Source of the DNA: Chara braunii
Taxonomy: Eukaryota; Streptophyta; Charophyceae; Charales; Characeae
Reading direction: 5' to 3'
Length of the DNA: 22,324 nt
NCBI GenBank assembly: GCA_003427395.1
Contig: BFEA01000997.1
Coordinates: 168,868-191,191, forward strand
The notes beneath the pieces are model-generated. The model had not been told where the DNA came from and did no database searches. It worked only from the letters and a program-made list of their open reading frames with translations. Position numbers and translations under genes: made by a program. Of this stretch, positions 15,937 to 22,324 are shown one piece after another (the stretch's first letter is position 1; each line of letters starts with the position of its first letter).

Positions 15937-16886
15937 GGTCGCGTTGCCTCGTAATCTAGCAGTTGGGGGTGTGAGACATTGAAAAGTCTTCAAGTTGATA
16001 TCGAGGAGGGACGTCGAAGCCGGTTGAGGTTGGATGGTTGAACGCCATCCACTCTGGTTTGGTTTTTGCTGGTCTTCTTAGGACCTTCGGGTTTTCTCTA
16101 GGTTTCTTGCTGCCTGGATAACCCTCATCTCGCGAATTATGTGGTGGAGGAAGTCGGCTTGTCGCGAGAAGATGGAGGTACGCTACTACTCGTTGTGGTT
16201 GCCGGTGAGCCATTTTTTCTACTGCCCTTCTTCTTGCGAACTATGTGGTGGAGGAGGTCAGCTTGTCGCTGGAAGAAGAAGAGTAGAGGTAGTTTGCACG
16301 GATGCACGACGGTATGTAGGGCTATGAGTATAAGTAGCAAGAACAAGTTTAGCTATGACTGATAGTTAAAAACTAAGATTAGCCTCTTGGTTACTTTTGG
16401 GTGGACTATTTCTTCTCTTCTTCTTCGAACTATGTGGTGGAAGAGTTCGGCTCGTCGAAGGAAGATGAAGAGTTGAAGTTCGTTTTTAACCATTATGGGA
16501 TTGGGTTAGGTTGTGTGGGTGCGACTGCTGTTTTCATCCCGCAAACTATGTGGTGGAGGAGGTCGGCTCGTCAGGGGATGAAGAAGAGTAGGGGGTTGGA
16601 GGGAAGAGGGAAAATTGTTCCTTTAATTGTTTCAATGTTGTTGTTCTCGTTTGCTTCGGGTGGTCTTGAGAATGCCTTAGTATTTTGGGTACTTCTTACA
16701 AGTCACTTTAGGGGTTTTTTGTGTTGTTATATTCATGGATCTGCGGTTTTTCGATGCCAGAACGCCTTGGGGCGGGCATTCCAAAGGAAAACCAAGGGTT
16801 GATGTCGGGACGACGCTGGCCGGAGATGGGATGAGTCGTGTTGCCCTGTAATCTAACAGGGTAGGGGCATGAGGCCTGGAAGAGTT
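15937..16886 (+). repeat. Direct repeats flanking the 16.1-16.6 kb hairpin array
   Basis: 15937-15990 and 16833-16886 share GTCGYGTTGCC, TGTAATCTARCAG or CGTAATCTARCAG, GGGG.GTGAG/GGGGCATGAG and GAAAAGTC/GAAGAGTT in order. They bracket the four-hairpin array and could be the ends or repeated units of a larger element. No target duplication is evident. Confidence 0.5.
16121..16590 (+). repeat. Four hairpins with an identical-length 26-nt loop and unrelated stems
   Basis: The loop begins ACTATGTGGTGG and ends GGCTCG or GGCTTG, exactly 26 nt in every copy. Stems: CTCGCGA (16129-16135)/TCGCGAG (16162-16168) plus weaker outer pairs to 16121/16179; CTACT+CTTCTTCTT+GCGA (16219-16223, 16227-16235, 16236-16239)/TCGC+AAGAAGAAG+AGTAG (16266-16269, 16273-16281, 16282-16286), 18 bp with two 3-nt bulges; TCTTC+TCTTC+CTTCGA (16411-16415, 16416-16420, 16423-16428)/TCGAAG+GAAGA+GAAGA (16455-16460, 16461-16465, 16467-16471), 16 bp; TTTTCATCCC (16531-16540)/GGGATGAAGA (16575-16584), one G-U. 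In one frame the loop reads NYVVEEVG, but stops interrupt the frame between units, so a protein repeat is unlikely today. An unrelated 9-bp fold-back is at 16348-16370. Confidence 0.85.
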
Positions 16887-17059
16887 CGACAGGGAATAAG
16901 ACATTGTTAGAGATTTCTAGAGGGTTTTGTTAGGGAGTCCAAGGTTTCTGAGCATTCGAAGGACCTCTGTGGCTTTTGAGTAGCCTAGCAATAGGTTAGC
17001 AATTATCAAAATTTTCATAAATTTTCCTGAATTCCTTTAATAGTTATTAGATTGTTTTT

Positions 17060-17510
17060 AGCCGAAGCCAGATAATGGCTCTGGTATATGCAAAAAAGAT
17101 AATTTCTAGTACGTGAATTCTTAGTTGAAGCCGGGTAATGGCCCCGGTAACTCATATGTCGTAAGATTCGGATGGAACGTTGGGCCCGGTTCCCAGCATG
17201 TGCTGCTCCCCACGAATGGACTGGAGCAATTGCCCCCCCCCAAAAAAAGAAGAAAAAAAAATTGCATAGATGTCTGTTTTTTTGTCCATAAGCCCCTTCG
17301 AGGTTGTTTCATTAGTACTTGGAGCAAGTTGTTCTCAGAGTTTTCTCAGTCGAAGTCGTGAAGCGGCCCCGGTGCTTTAATACTTGTGTATCCTTATATG
17401 GGACACTGGGCCCGGTTCCCAACACATGTTGCTCCCCACGAATAGATTGGAGCCTTTTATACCCCCCCCCCCCCCCCCCCCACCCCCACAAAAAAAAAAA
17501 AAAAAAAAAC
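17060..17510 (+). repeat. Repeat units with a small hairpin, a GGGCCCGGTTCCCA block and poly-C/poly-A ends
   Basis: RGYYGAAG is followed by a 5-bp hairpin with a 7-nt loop: CCAGA (17068-17072)/TCTGG (17080-17084); CCGGG (17131-17135)/CCCGG (17143-17147); and a weakened TCGTG (17356-17360)/CCCGG (17368-17372). Two units go on to GGGCCCGGTTCCCA, a short palindrome (CAGCA-TG-TGCTG at 17194-17205; CAACA-CA-TGTTG at 17420-17431), GCTCCCCACGAAT and GGAGC. They end in C-runs followed by A-runs (about 17233-17262 and 17463-17509). The A-rich end suggests retroposed copies. Confidence 0.65.
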
Positions 17511-17529
17511 TATTGAACATCGTGTTTTT

Positions 17530-17868
17530 CATAGTGGTGTGGCGAGCCCCATAGGTTTAGCATGTTTAAACCACCAGTGCTTTCGCAAGTTGTGCCTCAT
17601 ATACGTCCAACCAAATGAAAAAATTATGACATTTCCACTTGACTGAATTTGTACTAGCACCCCAGGCTCGTTCACCCCAAAAGTCGCAGCTGTATACCAC
17701 CAGTACCTTTCTAAATTATTGATGTCGAGGCTACAAATATTTTGCGTGCGTCGAGCCTAAAAGTGAACGGTACCAGTACCATTCCAATTTTATGAGATGT
17801 TTTGGTGAGCATAGTTCCGTCGAGACTTCATCATGGAAGGCGATGAACCCCGTTAGGGAGCAGATGTA
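17530..17868. other. Unassigned spacer
   Basis: Mixed composition. The words ACCAGTACC and CGTCGAG recur weakly. I see no gene, RNA or clear repeat. Confidence 0.4.
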
Positions 17869-17869
17869 G

Positions 17870-18005
17870 ATTGGGGCAATGGTTTATCCTGAATTGGGAG
17901 GAGGTGGGAGGGTTCTGCAGGGCCGTCAGCCCTTGCCACACGGGTGATAGGGTATTTCCTCTGGTTTGCAAAAACTCCATCATTGTAAGAGTTGGTGTTC
18001 TGCCA
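17870..18005 (+). repeat. SINE-like body, first copy (relative at 19250-19425)
   Basis: GAATTGGGAGGAGGTGGGAG, GGTTCTGCAGGG, CCTTGCCACACGGGTGATAG and GTAAGAGTTGGTGTT have counterparts at 19250-19425 (GAATCGCGAGGAGGTAGGTG, GGTTTTGCAGGG, CCCTGCCATGTGGGTGGCAG, GTAAGAGTTGGTGTT). The GTAAGAGTTGGTGTT word precedes the tRNA-like head here and precedes the body in the other copy. Confidence 0.65.
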
Positions 18006-18006
18006 A

Positions 18007-18080
18007 CTGGGTGTAGCTCAGTTGGTAAGGCGTTCAAGCGACACTCAGGAGGTCGTGGGTTCAATTCTCATTGCCCCCAC
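18007..18080 (+). pseudogene. tRNA-like head 1 (SINE or tRNA pseudogene)
   Basis: A-box-like TAGCTCAGTTGG starts at 18014 and B-box-like GGTTCAATTCT at 18058, spaced as in a tRNA. A T-arm-like GTGGG/CTCAT pairing is possible. The acceptor arms (CTGGGTG against TGCCCCC) and the anticodon arm pair poorly. It is internal-promoter sequence of Pol III type, but not a functional tRNA. Confidence 0.7.
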
Positions 18081-18138
18081 GATAGTGCTTGTGGCATGCT
18101 TGGCGTCTTACCTTCGAGATGGTCAGTTGGTAAGCAAG

Positions 18139-18212
18139 TGCGGGGTAGCTCAGTGGGCTCCGGTGTTGCAACGGGGAGGTTGCGGGTTCGACTTTGTCGG
18201 CCTACAATTCCC
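18139..18212 (+). pseudogene. tRNA-like head 2
   Basis: TAGCTCAGTGGG (from 18146) and GGTTCGACTTT (from 18185) are A- and B-box-like. The D and anticodon arms do not fold well. A further partial A-box-like word, GGTCAGTTGGTAAG, lies just upstream at 18121. Confidence 0.6.
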
Positions 18213-18284
18213 CCTGAGCACAATTGGAAGGTTGCACCCCATGTACTTGCCCCGAGCCTGGCATAGCACCCTTACAGACTAATG

Positions 18285-18357
18285 ACCTCAATAGCTCAGT
18301 GGGTAGAGCTCTGATATTGTAACTTGGAGGTCCTGAGTTCAACTCTATACTATGCTA
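18285..18357 (+). pseudogene. tRNA-like head 3, closest to a tRNA fold
   Basis: TAGCTCAGTGGGTAGAGC gives a perfect D-arm (GCTC/GAGC). The loop ATTGTAA puts TGT at the anticodon place (tRNA-Thr-like) on a stem with wobbles. GAGTTCAACTC is B-box-like. The T-stem and acceptor do not close, so this is a pseudogene or SINE head. Confidence 0.65.
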
Positions 18358-18369
18358 ATTTTTCATCAT

Positions 18370-19130
18370 GTTTATATATATTGTTCGTCATATTAGCTAG
18401 GGATGAGTTTCTAGGCGGATTTGGGTAGGGACGTGTGCCTTTCCTGCGGGAGAGTTGATGTGGGATGGATGCTACTCTCTCGGGTCGGAGATTGGTAAGG
18501 AGTTGTTTGGGTGCATGGTGATACCGTGGTAGTCCTATGGTGGGTAGGGTTGCCTTGTAGGGAAACCAATGTCGAATCAAGAGGTGTGTCATACTCTCGA
18601 TGGCAGCAGATCCATTATGGGAAGATGGGTTATCAGAGGTGGTCGGGGGTAGTTGATGAGGGTCGAGGTCTCCACCATTACCACTGGTCGATTCTCCCTA
18701 GCGAACAGACATAACCAAGGCTCATTAGTAGCAGAAAGCAACCACACACATCCTTATAGACTATGATATCACACTAGCTCACATAACAACAACCAGCATA
18801 TTCAACAACCAACAGTAGTTATATATGAACCGCGTTGTGCTGGGTTGGTGCTTAGAGATAGGGGGCTCATTGGTTAGACCTTGGTTAGCCGACCATTAGA
18901 CACTGCCTATGAGTACCCTCACTGCTCATGAGACTAGTTGAGAACTATGTGCCTAGCTCCCAAGGTTCCCGCATAACGAGGCTTGTACGCTAGTGCCTCA
19001 ATTGGGACTAAATAGGGAAGCTCATTCAGCGTCAGTGCCCGCGTCTGCTGTCTAGTTAGGTTGCTCCAGTAGAAAGTGATGTTCCTCGTATGAGGTAAGA
19101 TAAAAATGGAGTGGAAGTGCGCCAAAAGAT
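18370..19130. other. Unassigned sequence with one fold-back
   Basis: CGGGAGAGT (18447-18455) pairs with ACTCTCTCG (18474-18482), one G-U. The open frames are short and unrecognised, and there are no copies elsewhere in the window. Confidence 0.4.
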
Positions 19131-19171
19131 ATATCAAGAGGAGTGGTAGGATGGGAGTCTCGTGAGTATGA

Positions 19172-19172
19172 A

Positions 19173-19249
<77 letters not shown>
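19172..19249 (+). repeat. (AAT)n microsatellite
   Basis: About 26 uninterrupted triplets, directly before the GTAAGAGTTGGTGTT word of a SINE-like body. Poly-Tyr and poly-Ile frames on the - strand are readings of this tract. Confidence 0.98.
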
Positions 19250-19250
<1 letters not shown>

Positions 19251-19425
19251 CGTAAGAGTTGGTGTTTTTGGTAAATGGTGAGCGCAGGCAGTGGTGCAGT
19301 CCGCCTTGAATCGCGAGGAGGTAGGTGGGTTTTGCGAGGTCTTTATTTGCAGTTGGGGGATTGTGGACACAGACCCCTGCCATGTGGGTGGCAGGGTGGT
19401 TTTGCAGGGAGTGGTGGCAACTTTG
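19250..19425 (+). repeat. SINE-like body, second copy
   Basis: Aligned words with 17870-18005 are given there. It is followed by T-runs at 19432-19450 and about 19455-19463, which could be internal slippage tracts or a Pol III stop. No tRNA-like head is attached. Confidence 0.6.
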
Positions 19426-19594
19426 GATGGGTTTTTTTTTTTTTTTTTTGGATGTTTTTTTTTCTCTTTCGTTGTTTCATTGGTTTTATACAACGCTCAT
19501 ACGTTTTTGAAGTGCTTGCTCTTGTTGCACGACCCTGGAATGGGCGGGTCCGGAGTGACTGGATCATTCCAACGGGGCTGCCCCCATTTTTGTA

Positions 19595-19659
19595 AGGGAT
19601 GTCGGGCACAGTTTCCGACAAAGTGTATAATTCAGCCTTGGGCACTGAGCCCATTTGCC

Positions 19660-19687
<28 letters not shown>
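19595..19687 (+). repeat. Fold-backs followed by a long A-run
   Basis: TGTCGG/CCGACA (about 19598-19619) and TGGGC/GCCCA (about 19638-19653) precede about 28 adenines (19660-19687). The A-run suggests the 3' end of a retroposed copy on the + strand whose start is not recognised. Confidence 0.45.
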
Positions 19688-19690
<3 letters not shown>

Positions 19691-20034
19691 TCGGTATCGT
19701 TACCGTCCTCTGTGAAAACCGTCTGTTGGACCTCTGCCCAACAAAGGGAGTACAACTCACAAAAAAACAAACATAAAAGTGAAAAAAAAAACAAATGAAA
19801 CACGCTGAAGGCATTCGATTCCTCCTTGCCTCTGACGTGGAGTTTCTTTTGTACAGGCGGGCCCATAAGGCCCAAACTTGAACATTCTTTTTTTGTCGAG
19901 CCTTGTCAAGACCTCCAAAGAATGAGGTTGACACTCAATTTTCACTTGGAACTACAACTGTGAAAGCTAGTGGCAAATACTTGTCAAATCTTGACAACAC
20001 TGCCTTTCAGTTTTTTTTTATTTATCATTATAGA

Positions 20035-20330
20035 ACCCCGTAGCAACCAGCCCGTGTCCAAGCCTCCAACTAAGGAACCTGGGGTGGCTGCACCCGATTT
20101 GCAGGTGGGCGATACCGGCCAGGAGTCAGCAGGTAGCATTAGGACTTAGGTTATTCGATGGGTCAGTCACTGTACCGCCCATCTGGTCCCCTCCCTCTGC
20201 GAACATCAGCAGTCAGCGTTGTACCTCTCCTCCGGTCCTCTCCCCCTAGTCACTGCTCAATGTCGCTCGGGGGAACCAATTGGCTATCTCTAGGTGGCTG
20301 GCGCTAAGCTTCCAAGGAAGCTACATGAGA
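20035..20330 (+). repeat. Interspersed repeat, second copy (first at 7556-7870)
   Basis: See the copy at 7556 for the shared words. The end contains AGCTTCC (20307-20313)/GGAAGCT (20316-20322), a perfect 7-bp fold-back, then runs into the tRNA-like segment at 20330-20385. Confidence 0.75.
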
Positions 20331-20385
20331 CCAGTGGGGATCGAACTCAGGACCTGAATGGATGGATGTGGAGCCAAGATTCTTT
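20330..20385 (-). repeat. tRNA-like B-box region on the - strand
   Basis: On the - strand, GGTCCTGAGTTCGATCCCCACTGG contains a near-perfect B-box (GAGTTCGATCC, 20338-20348). The A-box candidate upstream (TGGCTCCAC) is poor. Joined to the 20035-20330 repeat, it suggests a tRNA-derived SINE running leftwards. Confidence 0.55.
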
Positions 20386-20530
20386 TTTTTAATTTTTAGA
20401 AGCGCCTTTCTCCTCATCGGGGGACGACCATATATTTTTTCTCTCACCTCACATATCTTTTAACTAACGTTATGCCATGTCATAGAACATATCTTTCTTT
20501 TCAGAACCTACCACTACGCCTAAGGCTATA

Positions 20531-20607
20531 CAGGGGACCCCTGCAAGCATAGCTTTCTACCTCTCTTCAGTGAAGGGAGGTTACCTCTCTCGGTGGAGAG
20601 GGGTAAC
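20531..20607. repeat. Three consecutive hairpins, two of them paralogous
   Basis: CAGGGG-A-CCCCTG (20531-20543). Then ACCTCTCTTC (20559-20568)/GAAGGGAGGT (20572-20581), one T-G pair. Then GTTACCTCTCTC (20580-20591)/GAGAGGGGTAAC (20596-20607), one T-G pair. The last two look like tandem copies whose arms differ but still pair. Confidence 0.7.
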
Positions 20608-20619
20608 GACATGTTTGCC

Positions 20620-21360
20620 TCTTTGCCCTAGCGTTCAGGGTGCAAGGAAGATTCTTTGATCGCAGGAGAAAAAGAAAAGAAGAACAAATTGAAAACGAAT
20701 AGCAAGCTACTTAGGATTGTACCACCCCACACGCGGTCAAGCAAAAGGACATTTCAAGCTCTAAACTACTAGCAATGTATCTACCTATGTTCTACCAGAA
20801 GATTCATGCTCATTTTGTACATTTGGTCAGCGCTCGAGCAAGGCCCTAAATATCCATGACTCTCGTGGCAAAGGTAACTACGTTTTTTTTCCTTTCCTTT
20901 TCTTAGTTAGCCCTGCCTTGTCCATTCTCGATTTCATTACTTGGTCGTAGTAAACAACAAAACACTTCGATATTGTACTTTTAGGAAGATGCAGTAGAAA
21001 AGACAAAAAACAAAAGCACCCAGATCCAAATTGCCCGCCCCCAATTTACAACGGGAAAAAAAAGTATCCCTCAAAAGGGAAACAATGGACGACGCCCTAT
21101 ACTAAATTCCAACGACCTTGACAAGATAACCTGCCCTACAACCGGTCTTAGGGACGACTGCAGCCAGACCCTATTTTTTGTTGTCGGAGACCCCAAACGA
21201 ACCTGTCCTAGCGAAGCTGTACTGCACGAACGTAACTAAAATGAAAAGAACATGAAACGACGAAAATGCAACCCACACAAGCGCAACCTCCTGACTGCGA
21301 ATATTGTGTGCCTCAAGGCATACTTAGCAATACACTACCGTCTCCTCTCGCTACAATGAC
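20620..21360. other. Unassigned sequence
   Basis: Contains several short A- and T-runs. I see no open frame of note, no repeat relative in the window and no RNA gene. Confidence 0.5.
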
Positions 21361-21362
21361 CG

Positions 21363-21440
21363 TGCGCTCTATTCGGGGGAAACGACAGGACTTTATCCGC
21401 TGATTATGCCTATAGGGTGCGTTCCTCCGAATAGAACGCA
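21363..21440. repeat. Long 19-bp imperfect hairpin
   Basis: TGCGCTCTATTCGGGGGAA (21363-21381) pairs with TTCCTCCGAATAGAACGCA (21422-21440): 17 standard pairs, one G-U and one mismatch, with a 40-nt loop. A third, unpaired copy of one arm (GTGTGTTCTATTTGGGGGGA) lies at about 21496-21515. Confidence 0.75.
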
Positions 21441-21526
21441 ACATTATTGTCGTTGTACTTATAATGAAACTTGACATAAATGCAACTCTAATAACCGTGT
21501 GTTCTATTTGGGGGGAGACTCATCAG

Positions 21527-21529
21527 GGA

Positions 21530-21565
<36 letters not shown>

Positions 21566-21728
21566 CGTCACAAACAGAACTGCCCGATAAACCGTAGGCA
21601 GAGAGAGAGAAGAGGACAACAAACGAGGGGTATATATATATATATACATCGTTAAACAAAATTGTTCAGTAAGCCGTAGCCAGCAAGGGAAAAGAGGACA
21701 ACAAACAAGGGGTTGTGACAAACTATTT

Positions 21729-21759
<31 letters not shown>

Positions 21760-21760
21760 G
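21527..21760 (+). repeat. Microsatellites inside an 82-bp tandem duplication
   Basis: (AC)n at about 21530-21555, (TA)n at about 21555-21565, (GA)n at about 21600-21611, (TA)n at about 21631-21647, (TA)n at about 21733-21759. Between them a unit with TCGT..AAACA.AA.TG..C.GTAARCCGTAG, then GAGGACAACAAAC and GGGG, occurs twice (GAGGACAACAAAC at about 21612 and 21694). Each copy is followed by a (TA)n tract. Confidence 0.85.
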
Positions 21761-21900
21761 CATGGAGAAGGGACGAAGAGGAGAAGGGACAAAAATGAGG
21801 CAATAGTGTGAGTGACAAACTTAAGTATACCTTACACTGTCTTTCTTCGTTTTAATTTATGCTCTCCTCTCATTCACTACCGAATTGAGCTCCACAGGCG

Positions 21901-21973
21901 TCCTTCATTCATGTGTCTAAAAATTGTAAGCTAACCTATGAATGAAGGAAATATCATTTAGACACTCACAATT
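21901..21973. repeat. Interleaved inverted repeats (pseudoknot-like order)
   Basis: TCCTTCATTCAT (21901-21912) is perfectly complementary to ATGAATGAAGGA (21938-21949). GTGTCTAAA (21913-21921) is perfectly complementary to TTTAGACAC (21957-21965). AATTGT (21922-21927) is complementary to ACAATT (21968-21973). The order is a-b-c-a'-b'-c', so the helices cross rather than nest. With no linker between a and b and only 7 nt between a' and b', simultaneous formation would be strained; alternative folds are more likely. Confidence 0.7.
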
Positions 21974-21974
21974 G

Positions 21975-22270
21975 TACACCTCTTCGAGTAGTCGATGTGA
22001 ATACTCGGATCTCTCCTCCAACCTATAGCAAAGCATGCCCGTATCAATTACGAATAAGATTCGAGGCAAGTTATGTGCGAGTGGGTCCTGTCACTCCTAA
22101 TTTTAACATGAGGTGGATAATTGCACATACATATGCAAGCCAGTTCCTTCAAAAATGCTATCTTCGAGAGTCAGGATACATTAGATATGCCACATACATG
22201 CAACATTAACCCCTACATCAGTTACACACCTCTTATCGTTGTTTCAATTTCATGCTTTGCACCTAGTGTT
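21975..22270. other. Unassigned sequence
   Basis: No recognised gene or repeat. A 70-codon frame at 21997-22209 (+) shows no family. Confidence 0.5.
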
Positions 22271-22275
22271 ATCAG

Positions 22276-22312
22276 GCGGGGATCCCCAGGGGTTGAGCTG
22301 GGGAAAACCCGC
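22276..22312. repeat. Nested GC-rich hairpin at the window edge
   Basis: GCGGG (22276-22280)/CCCGC (22308-22312) encloses CCCCA (22284-22288)/TGGGG (22299-22303). GGGGATCCCC overlaps it as an alternative palindrome. It continues to the end of the window, so its context is cut. Confidence 0.55.
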
Positions 22313-22324
22313 ACCCCCAGCCCC

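Noticed and set aside
18285-18357. Functional tRNA-Thr
   Set aside because: The D-arm and anticodon loop look right, but the T-stem and acceptor stem do not pair.
18934-19493. Long - strand frames with poly-Tyr or poly-Ile
   Set aside because: They are translations of the AAT microsatellite.

Overview
This looks like repeat-dense nuclear DNA from a eukaryote with a large genome, most likely a streptophyte (land plant or charophyte alga). The support is indirect: tRNA-like SINE heads, long microsatellites and homopolymers, no intact protein gene, a decayed piece of mitochondrial nad6, and a decayed piece of nuclear-type 25S/28S rRNA whose GTAGGAGGGCGCGG stretch is plant-like. The species cannot be named from sequence alone. 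No open frame reads as a recognisable protein family, and I saw no reverse transcriptase, integrase or transposase.

Layout. 1-900: a GC-rich tract, a degenerate TGTTGG block and a fold-back region. 920-2580 (-), 10405-13530 (+), 6203-6795 (-) and 4530-6200 (+) are four full or partial copies of one repeat family, called A, B, C and D here. B is the most complete. A and C carry its first part and D its second part. A and B face away from each other around the middle of the window. Between them lie a 33-bp tandem repeat (2825-2975), a degenerate repeat (3300-3860), a pyrimidine-rich/purine-rich pair of related blocks (3940-4510 and 8490-8930), and a block at 7556-7870 that recurs at 20035-20330. 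14374-15118 is a patch of rRNA-derived and mitochondrial pseudogene fragments. 16121-16590 and 17060-17510 hold further small repeat arrays. 17870-19425 holds three tRNA-like heads and two related SINE-like bodies. 19500-22324 holds microsatellites, fold-backs and unassigned sequence.

The striking theme is structural. In several unrelated repeat families in this window, paralogous copies keep a hairpin at the same aligned position with a conserved loop, while the two arms differ in sequence between copies but stay complementary to each other. The best cases are (i) 13 hairpins in copies A and B that share an 18-nt core, TTCCATAAGTTTGGGTGG, on stems of different sequence, and (ii) four hairpins at 16121-16590 that share an exactly 26-nt loop on completely different stems of up to 18 bp. 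Smaller cases with compensatory changes are at 2259/6472/10711, 5002/12321, 5912/13255, 5949/13291, 7014/15871, 17068/17131 and 8490/8665/8843/4164. Two explanations compete. One is selection on transcribed RNA structure, for example a structured non-coding or non-autonomous retroelement RNA. The other is mutational arm-to-arm correction of hairpins by template switching. The sequence alone does not decide between them. All arm positions were read by eye, not by a folding program.
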